The translations under genes were made by a program, and so were the position numbers. Of a stretch of DNA of 64,000 bases, positions 8,597 to 17,412 are shown piece after piece (within the stretch, counting starts at the first letter, position 1; each line of letters starts with the position of its first letter). The notes beneath the pieces are model-generated. The model had not been told where the DNA came from and did not search any database. It saw nothing but the letters and a program-made list of their open reading frames with translations. This DNA comes from Halovivax gelatinilyticus (GTDB taxonomy: Archaea; Halobacteriota; Halobacteria; Halobacteriales; Natrialbaceae), in contig NZ_CP101322.1 in NCBI RefSeq assembly GCF_024300625.1, positions 1,997,992-2,061,991 of the forward strand, in the 5' to 3' direction.

Positions 8597-9766
8597 ATGG
8601 GTTTCGAGCTAACGCCAGAACACGAACTGATTCAACAGACCGTCTCGGAGATCGCCGGCCAGTACGACGAGTCCTACTGGCAGGACGTGCGGATGAACGA
8701 GCGATTCGCCGAGGAACTCTACCAGGATCTGGCCGACGGCGGCTGGCTGGGACTGCCGTTTCCGGAGGAACTGGGCGGCGAGGAGATGGGGCTCACCGAG
8801 GTCGTTCTCGTGATGGAGGCGCTCGCCGAAGAGGGTGCCTGGGAACTCTCCGGGGCGCTCATTCTCAGCCTGATCTTCGGGGGAATCGGCCTCGTCGAAC
8901 ACGGGACGGACGAACAGATTTCCCGTTACGTTCCGGACATCATCGACGGCAAGAGCAAGTGGGCGATCGCCGTCACCGAACCAGACGCCGGGTCGAACAC
9001 GGCGAACATCTCGACCGTCGCCGAGCGAGACGGCGACGAGTTCGTCGTCAACGGCCACAAGCAGTTCATCTCCGGACTCGAACTGGCCGACCGGATGCTG
9101 TTACTCGCCCGAACCGCCCCGCCGGGCGAGGGAGACTCCCCGTTCGACGGGATGACGATGTTCATCGTCGATCCCGAAGCCGACGGCGTCGAGTACAGTG
9201 AGATTCCACTCGACATCTACTATCGCGACCGGACGTTCGACGTACACCTAGACGACGTCCGACTCGCCGAAGACCAGGTTCTGGGGGAGGTTGGCGAGGG
9301 GATGTACCAGATGTTCGCGACGCTCAACACCGAGCGGATCACGGCTGCCGCCGAGGCGTGGGGAATGGGCCGCTGGTCGCTCGACCGGGCGGTAGCGCAG
9401 GCGAACGAACGGGTCGTCTGGGACGAACCGATCGGCGCCCATCAGGCCATCCAGCACCCACTGGCGGACGCGCACGCTGATCTCGTCTCCTCGAAACACC
9501 TCACTCGGGAGGCGGCCTGGCGCTACGACAACGACGTGGGCAACGTCGGCGAAATCTCGAACATCGCGAACCTGCAGGCAGGAAAGGCCGCCTGGGCGGC
9601 GTGCGAGGCCGCGATGACGACGTTCGGAGGGATGTCGGTTGCCGCCGAACTCGGCCTCGGCGCTGCCTGGGGAACAGTCCGTCACTACCGGACGGCCCCG
9701 GTTTCCGAAGAGATGATCAGAAACTACATCGCCCAGCACTCGCTGGGACTTCCCCGGTCGTACTGA
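8597..9766 (+). CDS. Acyl-CoA dehydrogenase
   Basis: 389 residues. Conserved segments are AVTEPDAGSNTANI (FAD/substrate loop), GHKQFISGLELAD, and a C-terminal helical domain with AGKAAWAACEAAMTTFGG. The end reads APVSEEMIRNYIAQ rather than the common EGT motif, so the catalytic Glu is probably at another family-specific place. It would introduce a double bond into an acyl-CoA, feeding the MaoC or crotonase hydratase of this island. Electron acceptor would be ETF, not encoded here. Confidence 0.9.
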   Translation: MGFELTPEHELIQQTVSEIAGQYDESYWQDVRMNERFAEELYQDLADGGWLGLPFPEELGGEEMGLTEVVLVMEALAEEGAWELSGALILSLIFGGIGLVEHGTDEQISRYVPDIIDGKSKWAIAVTEPDAGSNTANISTVAERDGDEFVVNGHKQFISGLELADRMLLLARTAPPGEGDSPFDGMTMFIVDPEADGVEYSEIPLDIYYRDRTFDVHLDDVRLAEDQVLGEVGEGMYQMFATLNTERITAAAEAWGMGRWSLDRAVAQANERVVWDEPIGAHQAIQHPLADAHADLVSSKHLTREAAWRYDNDVGNVGEISNIANLQAGKAAWAACEAAMTTFGGMSVAAELGLGAAWGTVRHYRTAPVSEEMIRNYIAQHSLGLPRSY

Positions 9767-10159
9767 CGTGTTCGGTCGTTCGTCCCCGTCGCGACCGTCT
9801 GCCGACGGTAACTCGTCTTGCAGCGAGACACTCTCGTCGCGTGCCGATGCGAAAACTAATATATACGTGGCTTGCTATCGTTTTTCTGTGTCACGCCATC
9901 GTGGGGCACGGAATCCCGTAATGAGTCACGCGAACACGACCGTCTCTGGAGTGGAATCGAACGGTCTCGCCCGGCGATCTCGGTTCTCGGTCAGCCGACC
10001 GGCCGGGTGCGAACCGAGTTACCGGCGAACGCCGGTCGTCAACCGCACTCGTCGTCGGTCTCTCACCCACCGCTCACGAGCCACTCGTCCGGCCGGCCCG
10101 CCAGCTCACCCACCGACGCCGAACGTCGCGGTCGGTCGACGCCGATCCGGTGAGCCGAC
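9767..10159. other. Intergenic region upstream of livHMGF
   Basis: About 390 bp. It holds an AT-rich TATA-like stretch (aatatata, near 9857-9865) about 300 nt upstream of livH. If used for livH it would give a long leader, or it could serve a short unrecognised transcript. Frames here are Ser/Arg/Pro rich and do not look coding. No stable RNA recognised. Confidence 0.4.
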
Positions 10160-11140
10160 ATGATCGAACTCGCCGTCGCCGTCGATCCGACGACGTTTAC
10201 AACCGCACCGGCTATGACGCTGTGGGAGCGGACGATCGGCCCGCTGGTAGACCTCGGAAGCGACGTCAGAAGCGGGAACACGGTCCTGTTCACCCTGCTC
10301 GTCCAGGGGATCTTGCTGGGTGGCATCTACGGTCTCGTCGCGCTCGGATTGACGATGATCTTCGGTGTGATGGACGTCATCAACTTCGCCCACGGGGCGT
10401 TTCTCGCGATCGGCATGTACTTTTCGTACGTTGTGTTCACGTCGTTCGGTCTCTCACCGCTGGTTTCGCTTCCGCTCGCGTTCGTCGCGCTCTTCGTACT
10501 CGGCATGGCAATCGAGCGCGCGACGATCGAACCCATCATCGACGCGCCCGCCCAGAGCCAGATCATCATCACCCTCGGGCTCTGGTTCATTATCGAAGCG
10601 CTCATCGAAATCGCGTTCTCGCCGAACCCGCAGTCGATTCACGGCTCCTACGGTTCGTTCTCGATCGCCGGCATCTCGATCGCCGAGGGCCGGTTTTACT
10701 CGCTCGTGGTCGCCGTCATCGCGATGGTCGCAACCTGGGGCTTTCTCTACTACACTGACATGGGCCGGATGATCAGAGGGACGGCCGACAACCGCGTCGG
10801 TGCCCGCTACGTCGGCATCGACGTGCGAAAGATCAACTACACCACGTTCGGGATCGGCGCCGCGCTGGCCGGCGTCGCGGGGGCGGCGATCACGATGGTC
10901 AGACCGTTCGACCCGTACACGGGGGAGATCTACCTCATCAACGCGTTCATCGTCGTCGTCCTCGGCGGCCTCGGCTCGCTTCCGGGGGCGATCGTCGCCG
11001 GTCTCATCATCGGCATGGTCGAGGTCTTCGGCTCGTACTACTACCCGCGCACGATGTACCAGATGCTCATCTTCCTGATCTTCATCGCGACGCTGCTGTT
11101 GAAACCGTCCGGTCTCTTCGGGAGTGATCACCATGAGTAG
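10160..11140 (+). CDS. livH: Branched-chain-type ABC transporter permease LivH
   Basis: 326 residues, polytopic. The first half has GLVALGLTMIFGVMDVINFAHGAF, the hallmark of LivH permeases (split here by description only), and the C-terminal half has VVVLGGLGSLPGAIVAGLI. It forms the membrane channel with LivM. The start at 10160 gives a 30-residue N-terminal extension before the first helix; an internal Met (MTLWERT) is an alternative. The stop overlaps livM, so the four genes livHMGF form an operon. Confidence 0.9.
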   Translation: MIELAVAVDPTTFTTAPAMTLWERTIGPLVDLGSDVRSGNTVLFTLLVQGILLGGIYGLVALGLTMIFGVMDVINFAHGAFLAIGMYFSYVVFTSFGLSPLVSLPLAFVALFVLGMAIERATIEPIIDAPAQSQIIITLGLWFIIEALIEIAFSPNPQSIHGSYGSFSIAGISIAEGRFYSLVVAVIAMVATWGFLYYTDMGRMIRGTADNRVGARYVGIDVRKINYTTFGIGAALAGVAGAAITMVRPFDPYTGEIYLINAFIVVVLGGLGSLPGAIVAGLIIGMVEVFGSYYYPRTMYQMLIFLIFIATLLLKPSGLFGSDHHE

Positions 11141-12209
11141 CCCGCTGGCCACGCTGACGGCACGCTATCACGGCCTGAGCGATGGTCGACGTGGATTCGT
11201 CCGCGGCGCTACGGGGATGGGGCTACTCGCCGCGCTCCCGGTGATAATCTCGATTAGCGTTCTCGGCGTCTCGATCGATCAGTGGATCTCGATGCGCATG
11301 CTGGTGTTGACGGTCATCTTCGCGTTCGCCGCCCAGGCATGGAACGTCATGTCGGGGTACACCGGCCTCTTCTCGTTCGGACACGCCGTCTTCTTCGGGA
11401 CCGGCGCCTACGCGACCCAGTTGCTGTTGAACGACTTCGGGATCAATCCGTGGATCGGGATGATCGTCGGTGCGATCATCGCGATGGGGATCGGCCTCCT
11501 GATCGGGTGGCTCACGTTCCGGTTCGAAGTCGAGGGTCACTACTTCGCGTTGACCACCTTCGCGTTCGCCGAACTCGCCCGCCACACCGTCAACAACTCA
11601 CCAGAGCTGAACGGACCGAACGGCTACTTCCTGCCGCTTCCGAACGAGTACGCGTCCGACTACGGGTTGCTCGCCTTCCAGTTCCGGTCGGACACGGAGT
11701 ACTACTACGTCGCGCTCGCGTTCCTGGCGCTGATGACGCTGCTCGCCTGGCAGATCAAGCGCTCGTGGATCGGCCTGTACATGTTCGCGATCAGAGAAGA
11801 CGAGCAGGCGGCCCGAAGTATCGGGGTGCCGACCTACCGGTACAAGATGCTGGGGATCGCCATCAGCGGCTTCTTCACCGCCTGGGCCGGCGCGTTCTGG
11901 AGCATGTACTTTTCGAGCATTCGTCCCGGAACGGTCTTCGACCTCTTCATCAACGTCGAGGTGCTCCTTCCGGCCGTGATCGGCGGACTCGGGACGGTGG
12001 CCGGCCCGATCGTGGGCTCGTTCCTGATAACGCCGCTCTCGGAGGTGCTTCGTCAGACGATCGGCGTTCCCGGCGTCGATCTGATCATCTACGGGATCTT
12101 GCTCGTCTTGATCCCGATCTACACGCCGCGAGGGATCATCTTCTGGCCGGAGAAGATCCGCGGCGTGATTCGCCGTCGCCGAACCCGGGGAGGTGACACC
12201 GATGAGTAA
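11133..12209 (+). CDS. livM: Branched-chain-type ABC transporter permease LivM
   Basis: 358 residues with about eight to ten membrane segments. LivM marks are NVMSGYTGLFSFGHAVFFG, TLAFAELARHT-like LTTFAFAELARH, and EVLLPAVIGGLGTVAGPIVG. ATG at 11133 overlaps the livH stop by eight bases; an in-frame GTG at 11124 is less likely. Pairs with LivH in the membrane. Confidence 0.9.
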   Translation: MSSPLATLTARYHGLSDGRRGFVRGATGMGLLAALPVIISISVLGVSIDQWISMRMLVLTVIFAFAAQAWNVMSGYTGLFSFGHAVFFGTGAYATQLLLNDFGINPWIGMIVGAIIAMGIGLLIGWLTFRFEVEGHYFALTTFAFAELARHTVNNSPELNGPNGYFLPLPNEYASDYGLLAFQFRSDTEYYYVALAFLALMTLLAWQIKRSWIGLYMFAIREDEQAARSIGVPTYRYKMLGIAISGFFTAWAGAFWSMYFSSIRPGTVFDLFINVEVLLPAVIGGLGTVAGPIVGSFLITPLSEVLRQTIGVPGVDLIIYGILLVLIPIYTPRGIIFWPEKIRGVIRRRRTRGGDTDE

Positions 12210-12975
12210 CGGAACAACCGACACGAGAGCCGTATCGAGCGAGGAGACGACCGGCGAGACCATCCTTCGAACGGAGGGGCTTACGAAGCACTTCGGCGGG
12301 CTAACGGCGCTCTCGGACGTCGACGTTCACATCGACGCCGGCGAAATCGTCGGCTTGATCGGACCGAACGGCGCCGGAAAGACGACGCTCTTTCACTGTA
12401 TCAGCGGCGTTCATACGCCCTCCGAGGGACGCGTCTGGCTCCACGGTGAGGAGATCACGACCGCTCCGTCCGAACGCATCGCGAACGCCGGACTGACCCG
12501 GACCTTCCAGCACACACGTCCGATCGAGGAACTGACTGTACTCGAGAACGTGATGATCGGCGCGCACACGAGCGAAAAGCGCCGGTCGAAAGCGAGAGAG
12601 ACAGCGCGTTCGTGGCTCGAATTCGTCGATCTGGCCGACCACGCGGACGAATCGGCCGGCGATCTCACCGTCGGTAGCCAGAAGATCATGGAACTGGCTC
12701 GCGCCCTGGCGACCGAACCCGAACTGATCCTCGTCGACGAGATTATGGCCGGATTGACGCCGAGTGAGAAGAACGACATCCTCGACATCTTCGAGCGGAT
12801 TCGGGCGAACGGGACGAGTCTCGTCGTGATCGAACACGACCTCGCAGCGATGTTCCGGATCAGCGACCGTGTCATCGTTCTCGATCAGGGAGGCGTCCTC
12901 TCGACGGGAACGCCCGAGGAGATTCAGACGGATCAGGCGGTTATCGACAGTTACATCGGTGAGTACGATGCGTGA
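12202..12975 (+). CDS. livG: Branched-chain-type ABC transporter ATPase LivG
   Basis: 257 residues. Walker A GPNGAGKTT, the Q-loop in TRTFQHTRP, signature region LTVGSQKIMELARAL, Walker B ELILVDEIMAG, and switch His in VIEHDL. The signature reads VGSQK rather than the common LSGGQ, and the Walker B Asp-Glu is present. ATG at 12202 overlaps the livM stop. Cytosolic, energises LivH/LivM together with LivF. Confidence 0.92.
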   Translation: MSNGTTDTRAVSSEETTGETILRTEGLTKHFGGLTALSDVDVHIDAGEIVGLIGPNGAGKTTLFHCISGVHTPSEGRVWLHGEEITTAPSERIANAGLTRTFQHTRPIEELTVLENVMIGAHTSEKRRSKARETARSWLEFVDLADHADESAGDLTVGSQKIMELARALATEPELILVDEIMAGLTPSEKNDILDIFERIRANGTSLVVIEHDLAAMFRISDRVIVLDQGGVLSTGTPEEIQTDQAVIDSYIGEYDA

Positions 12976-13723
12976 ACAATCCCAGACCGACGTGGAGAGT
13001 CGCCCCCCAGACCAGTCGCTGCTTTCGATGGAGAACGTCGTCTCCGGCTACGGTGACGTAATGATCCTAGACGAGGTGTCGCTGCGAATCGACGCCGGCG
13101 AGATCGTCGCGCTGATCGGCTCGAACGGCGTCGGTAAGTCGACCACGACCAAGACGATCGGCGGATTCATCCCGACCCGCTCCGGCGAGATCCACTTCGA
13201 CGGTGAGCGCATCGACGGGCTCGACCCGTCGGAGATCGTCGAGCGCGGGATCGTCCAGGTGCCAGAGCGCCGTGAACTGTTCACCGGTATGAGCGTCGAG
13301 GAGAACCTGTTACTCGGCGGTCTCTCTTCGGAGGCGAAAGAAAAACGCGAGGAGACGCTCGAACGCGTCTACGAGATCTTCCCGAAACTCGCAAAGCGGA
13401 CCGACCAGCGAGCGGGCACGATGAGTGGCGGCGAACAGCAGATGCTCGCACTCGCCCGGGCGTTCATGGCACACCCGCGCCTGGTGATCCTCGACGAACC
13501 ATCGATGGGGCTGGCCCCGAAGATCATCGAGGACGTCTTCGACGCCATCAGACAGTTCCACGACGAGGGGATTACCGTCTTCATCATCGAGCAGAACATC
13601 GCTCAGACGTTAGAACTCGCAGAACGCGGCTACGTTATGGAGAACGGCCGCATCGTGATGGAGGGATCCGGCGACGAACTGCTTGAGAACGACGAGGTCG
13701 TCGAGCGCTACCTCGGCATGTGA
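12968..13723 (+). CDS. livF: Branched-chain-type ABC transporter ATPase LivF
   Basis: 251 residues from ATG 12968, which overlaps the livG stop. Walker A GSNGVGKST, FTGMSVEENLLLGG, signature MSGGEQQMLALARAF, Walker B LVILDEPSMGLAP, and switch EQNIAQTLELA are typical of LivF. The frame is open upstream inside livG, but those extra residues are Arg/Ser-rich overlap sequence and not part of the family. Last gene of the livHMGF operon. Confidence 0.92.
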   Translation: MREQSQTDVESRPPDQSLLSMENVVSGYGDVMILDEVSLRIDAGEIVALIGSNGVGKSTTTKTIGGFIPTRSGEIHFDGERIDGLDPSEIVERGIVQVPERRELFTGMSVEENLLLGGLSSEAKEKREETLERVYEIFPKLAKRTDQRAGTMSGGEQQMLALARAFMAHPRLVILDEPSMGLAPKIIEDVFDAIRQFHDEGITVFIIEQNIAQTLELAERGYVMENGRIVMEGSGDELLENDEVVERYLGM

Positions 13724-13746
13724 GCATCGAGTCGGTCCCAGACTCG

Positions 13747-13775
13747 CGTTAGTAAGATATTGATGAATACTAACG
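13747..13775 (+). terminator. Inverted repeat downstream of livF
   Basis: CGTTAGTA at 13747-13754 and TACTAACG at 13768-13775 form a perfect 8-bp inverted repeat around a 13-nt AT-rich loop, 24 nt after the livF stop. Position suggests a transcript 3' end or an operator. Archaeal termination is mostly U-tract driven, so the role is uncertain. Confidence 0.4.
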
Positions 13776-14119
13776 GTCGGCCGGATGCGATGGTTGGCCC
13801 TGGCTCGATGGCCGTCAGTGTGTCATCGATCACAACACCGATCAGGGGCGGACGGCGCAGTCGGCTGCCGTCACCTCGATGAACGCCGGTGTTCGTTGAC
13901 CGTCGCCGGCGGGCGAACGGCCTCGCCGGTCGATCGATTCTCCTGCCGTCCCAATCGATCGATGAGTCGTCTAGCGAGTGGTTCGAGGGCTGATTGGGTC
14001 GATTCCACTCCGACGTCACCGGCCTTGGTAGGTGCTCACTGGTCGGCGCGTCGATGGGTCACGGTCACCGGCCGTTCGGCCACTCTCACCGTGGCTACTG
14101 GCGCGAACTGGTAGTTTCT
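13776..14119. other. Intergenic region, no gene seen
   Basis: About 340 bp between livF and the solo HTH gene, which ends at 14120 on the minus strand. On that strand this is where a transposase catalytic ORF would be expected if the HTH gene were an IS630 OrfA, but no DDE-type sequence is apparent. Repeated gatcgat-like hexamers occur around 13930-13970. Confidence 0.35.
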
Positions 14120-14563
14120 TCAGCAATCGTCGCTATGGCTGGCCTCGCCCGGCAGGAGTTCTCGTCGGAGCTCGTAGACGTACTGTGGGTGATACGAGAC
14201 GCCGAACGCCTCGGCGATGTGGGCCCGAAGCTCCGGGCCCGTCATCGATGGCTCCTCCGCGAGACGCGCCTCGATCTTAGCCCGTTGTCCATCATCGAGC
14301 CTCGGCGGTCGGCCGGGCCGGTCGTCCGGAACGAGTCCGTCCGGCCCGTCCGCGTTCCAGCGCTCGGTCCACCGGCTGGCCGTCGGTTGTGAGGCGCCGA
14401 CGCGAGCCGCTGCTTCGGCGAGCGTATCGCCGTGGTAGAGGTTCTTGACGAAACAGAGTCGGCGAACCAGCTCGGGATCGTCCGCCGCGACCAACCGCGC
14501 GTCGAGGTCGTCCGGCTCGAGGTGACGTTCGATACGTTTCCGACGTGACCGGGTCATACACAC
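14120..14563 (-). CDS. Solo IS630-type helix-turn-helix protein
   Basis: 147 residues. DTLAEAAARVGASQPTASRW is a helix-turn-helix, followed by an RPGRPP linker and a winged-helix part (GPELRAHIAEAFGVSYHPQYVYELRREL). This is the N-terminal DNA-binding region of IS630/Tc1-mariner transposases without the DDE catalytic domain. No catalytic ORF follows and no terminal inverted repeats are evident. In haloarchaea such stand-alone proteins are common and may be regulators. Start is MCM at 14563, with TATA-like sequence upstream. Confidence 0.7.
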   Translation of the reverse strand: MCMTRSRRKRIERHLEPDDLDARLVAADDPELVRRLCFVKNLYHGDTLAEAAARVGASQPTASRWTERWNADGPDGLVPDDRPGRPPRLDDGQRAKIEARLAEEPSMTGPELRAHIAEAFGVSYHPQYVYELRRELLPGEASHSDDC

Positions 14564-14636
14564 GCCACTTAAAATTCAATACTTATCTTACTTTCGCTTT
14601 CACACGCCCCGCACGAGCCCGTCGCGATTCGACCGA

Positions 14637-15575
14637 TCACCGGCGGTCGCTCAGTCCGAACCGTCGAACCTCGCCTATCGCCGCGCCGAGTCTATCCTCG
14701 GTCGGCCGCCGCGACGGCTCGATGTCGGACGGAAGCGCCGTCCACGACCCGGCTGGTTCGGGCGTACAGAGTCCCTCTGCGAGCATCTGGACCTGTGACC
14801 GACCGGTCGCCGGCGTCTCCATCGTCAGCTCTTGCATTCGGGCGAGCAGTCGATGGGCGGCGATCGGAAGCCGAACCGTCCGGGGCTCGCGGTCGATCGC
14901 CCGACCGATTCGCCGGACGAACGTCTCGAGCGTGAGCGTCTCCGGGCCGACGACCGGCACCGTCCGATCGGCCAACCGGCGATCGGAGAGCGCGGCGACG
15001 AGCACGCCGACGACGTCGGAGACCGCCACCGGCCGCATCCGCTTCTCGGAGCGTCCGACGAGGCCGAAGACGGGAACCGTCGCGAGCGTGCGCGAAACCT
15101 GGGTGAGGACGTGATCGCCCGGTCCGTAGGTGAGTCCGATCTTGCAGACGGTGTGTTCGATCGGCGAGGCCCGGATCAGTTGCTCGCTCGCCCACTTCGT
15201 CTCGTGGTACGCCGAGCCGGCGTCCGGTCGCGCCTTCAGAAAACTCGAGAGGGCGAGCCGGTCGACGTCAGTCGCTCGCGCCGCCTCGAGCACCGCCCGC
15301 GTTCCCTCGACGTGGACGCGTTCGAACGTCTGGTCGCCGCGCTCGAACGCGATGCCGGCGAGGTGGGCGACGGCCGAAGCCGCCGAAAACGCCGCCTCCA
15401 GCGCCTCTTGGTCGTCGACGGCCGCCTCGACGAGGGAGATGCCGTCAGCGTCGAGTCGGTCCGGGGCGTCGGTCGCGCCGCGCGAGACGACGATTACCTC
15501 GTGACCGGCGTCCGCGAGACGCCGGCTCAGGTGCGAGCCGATGAATCCCGTTCCGCCGGTGACCGCAACGTGCAT
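14637..15575 (-). CDS. NAD-dependent epimerase/dehydratase family protein (extended SDR, complex I NDUFA9-like)
   Basis: 312 residues from ATG 15575. The Rossmann motif TGGTGFIGSHL (residues 6-16) opens the protein. VAHLAGIAFERG, then SSFLKARPDAGSAYHETKW contains the Tyr-x-x-x-Lys pair (YHETK). The C-terminal half (GPETLTLETFVRRIGRAI) resembles the atypical SDRs related to NDUFA9. Binds NAD(P); substrate unknown, could be structural or a quinone-pathway enzyme. The open frame extends upstream into 16229, but that part is antisense to the LVIVD gene region and lacks similarity. Confidence 0.8.
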   Translation of the reverse strand: MHVAVTGGTGFIGSHLSRRLADAGHEVIVVSRGATDAPDRLDADGISLVEAAVDDQEALEAAFSAASAVAHLAGIAFERGDQTFERVHVEGTRAVLEAARATDVDRLALSSFLKARPDAGSAYHETKWASEQLIRASPIEHTVCKIGLTYGPGDHVLTQVSRTLATVPVFGLVGRSEKRMRPVAVSDVVGVLVAALSDRRLADRTVPVVGPETLTLETFVRRIGRAIDREPRTVRLPIAAHRLLARMQELTMETPATGRSQVQMLAEGLCTPEPAGSWTALPSDIEPSRRPTEDRLGAAIGEVRRFGLSDRR

Positions 15576-15725
15576 GCGTTCACTCCGTCGCCCGGTCACT
15601 TGAAATCGGTCACTCCGTTCACTGGCATCGTCGAACCGGTCTCGAACGGGCGCCGCCCCGCGACGCCGGTCGGGCTTGCACGTCCCGGGTGAGTGATTAG
15701 CCCCATCCGGCTCGACGGACGAGAC

Positions 15726-15950
15726 GTGCCACTCTCGAAACTCCTCGGTTCGAAGACGACTCGTTCGATCACCGTCGTGTCGGTCATCTACCAGGCCGGA
15801 CGGGCGATGAAGCGGGGTCAGCGGACCCGCGCGGCGATCTGGCTCGGCGTGGCCGTGCTCGCCTGGAAGTGGGCCATTATCGGTCTCGCCGCCCAGGGAG
15901 CGCTCTCGATCGTCCGCGGCGGGAAAGACCGTCAGCCGGTCGCGGCCTGA
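15726..15950 (+). CDS. Small single-span membrane protein, unknown
   Basis: 74 residues starting MPLSKLLGSKTT, a basic middle (AGRAMKRGQRTR) and one hydrophobic segment (IWLGVAVLAWKWAIIGLAAQ). I do not recognise a named family, though small proteins of this type are widespread in haloarchaea. The frame begins at GTG 15693; GTG 15726 is preferred because it removes a poorly conserved-looking Arg/Asp lead. Divergent from the epimerase gene and convergent with the LVIVD gene, 25 nt away. Confidence 0.5.
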   Translation: MPLSKLLGSKTTRSITVVSVIYQAGRAMKRGQRTRAAIWLGVAVLAWKWAIIGLAAQGALSIVRGGKDRQPVAA

Positions 15951-15975
15951 CCGTTCCGTTTCCGCGATTCCCCCG

Positions 15976-17412
15976 TCAAAACCCGTGCTCGCCGTTCGCG
16001 ACGGTCTCCAGGTCGTCTTCTTGCACGGCTTCGCTGTCGTAATGGCCGTCGGGGCCGCGACCCTCGGCGCCGCGGGCCTCGTCGTCGGAGAGCGAGAGCG
16101 TGTAGGCGCCGGTGAGGCTGTCGCTGACGAAGACGACGTCGCGCGCCTCGTTGTACGTCGCGCCCCAGGCGAACGGCGGGGAGGCGATGCCGATCGAATT
16201 GTCGGCGTCCCCCGAGAGGTCGCTCGCACCGGAGACGGTGGCGATGCGCTCCGTCGGCGTCGGTTCGCGCGGATCGGTGAGGTTGCAGACCCACGCCCCC
16301 TGGCGGTAGCCGCCGTCGACCAACAGCGTCTCGTCTCCCCTCGGGACGACGTCGTGAAAGTGCGTCGTCCACCAGAACGATTCGTTCGTCGCCATCTCTC
16401 GGGCGTCCGGCGAGTGGGTAAAGCCGATGGGTTGTGGATCCTCTAGCGAGCCCTCGTCCCAGCCGATGTCGAAAACGTGCTTACCGCCGGGCATCCCCGT
16501 CTGCGTCTCGTCGCCGATGACCGCCAGATCGCGTTCCGGGTCGTAACCGGCCTGGTGACAGTGTTCGAACCCCGGTTCGCCGAGGGCCGTGTAATCCGGC
16601 TGGTCGTCGTATTCGAACTGTCCGAGCACCTGCAGGTCGTACGGATCCGACGCGTCGTAGATGACGTACCCCTCGGCCGCCCCGTGGATGTACGCCGCGT
16701 GGACCACGTCGCGAACGGGATCGTACTCGACGTCGTGACAGCCGCCGGTCGGACCGACCTGATCGACGATTTCGGGGGCGTCGGGCGAACTCACGTCGAC
16801 GGTGAACACGCCGGTATCCGTGTTCGACACGTGGTCGACGAGGTAGATGACCGGTTCCGTCGGGTGGGTCGTCAGCCGGTGGACGCCCGTATTCGGCGTC
16901 TCGAGCGAGGCGACGATCTCTGGTTCCTCGGGCGAGCCGTCGCGCCAGCCGAAGTCGACCACTTCGATCCCTTCTATCGATCCTTCCTGAGATCGATAGT
17001 AGAGCCCGTCCTCGTGTGCGTCGAACTCGACGGCGTTCGTCCTGGTGGCCGGATCGGCCGTCTCCAGCCCGTGAGCGATCGCGGGTTCTTCGAGGTCGTC
17101 CAGGTCGACGAGCGTGCTGGCGATGTCGCTCCGATCGGTCGGGAAGCCGCCAAGGACGCCCCATTCGCCGTCGGGGCTGATCGCGCCGTAGGTGTAGAAC
17201 GCGTCCGAACTCCCGGTCGCGTGGCCGAGGGGGTCGATCCGGCCGGCGACGCCCTCGCCGGATCGGGCGTGGTCGGGTCGGTCGGGCGACGGCGTCGAGC
17301 CGCCGTCGTCACCTGTATCGCCATCATCGTTCGCGTCGTCTCCACCGGTACACCCCGCCAGCGCGAGCGAGAGCGCACCGGCGGTCCCGGAGAGCACGCG
17401 TCGTCGGTTCAC
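15976..17412 (-). CDS. Tat-exported LVIVD-repeat lipoprotein (beta-propeller-like)
   Basis: 478 residues from GTG 17412. Arg-rich start NRRRVLSG and lipobox ALAGC (Cys21) mark a Tat lipoprotein. A Gly/Asp-rich linker is followed by repeats such as AYIHGAAEGYVIYDASDP, VISDETQTG-like and YLVDHVSNTDTGVFTVD, the pattern of LVIVD-repeat surface propellers. The upstream frame is open to 17544, but all other Val codons near the start are GTT, so GTG 17412 is the only good start. It overlaps the stop of the upstream membrane-protein gene (GTGA), indicating an operon. Ligand unknown. Confidence 0.8.
   Translation of the reverse strand: MNRRRVLSGTAGALSLALAGCTGGDDANDDGDTGDDGGSTPSPDRPDHARSGEGVAGRIDPLGHATGSSDAFYTYGAISPDGEWGVLGGFPTDRSDIASTLVDLDDLEEPAIAHGLETADPATRTNAVEFDAHEDGLYYRSQEGSIEGIEVVDFGWRDGSPEEPEIVASLETPNTGVHRLTTHPTEPVIYLVDHVSNTDTGVFTVDVSSPDAPEIVDQVGPTGGCHDVEYDPVRDVVHAAYIHGAAEGYVIYDASDPYDLQVLGQFEYDDQPDYTALGEPGFEHCHQAGYDPERDLAVIGDETQTGMPGGKHVFDIGWDEGSLEDPQPIGFTHSPDAREMATNESFWWTTHFHDVVPRGDETLLVDGGYRQGAWVCNLTDPREPTPTERIATVSGASDLSGDADNSIGIASPPFAWGATYNEARDVVFVSDSLTGAYTLSLSDDEARGAEGRGPDGHYDSEAVQEDDLETVANGEHGF

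Noticed and set aside
9768-10163. 131-residue plus ORF before livH
   Set aside because: Ser/Arg/Pro-rich with no family or acidic haloarchaeal composition.
14637-16229. 530-residue minus-strand frame as one gene
   Set aside because: The Rossmann start is at 15575; the upstream extension is Arg/Ser-rich overlap with other genes.
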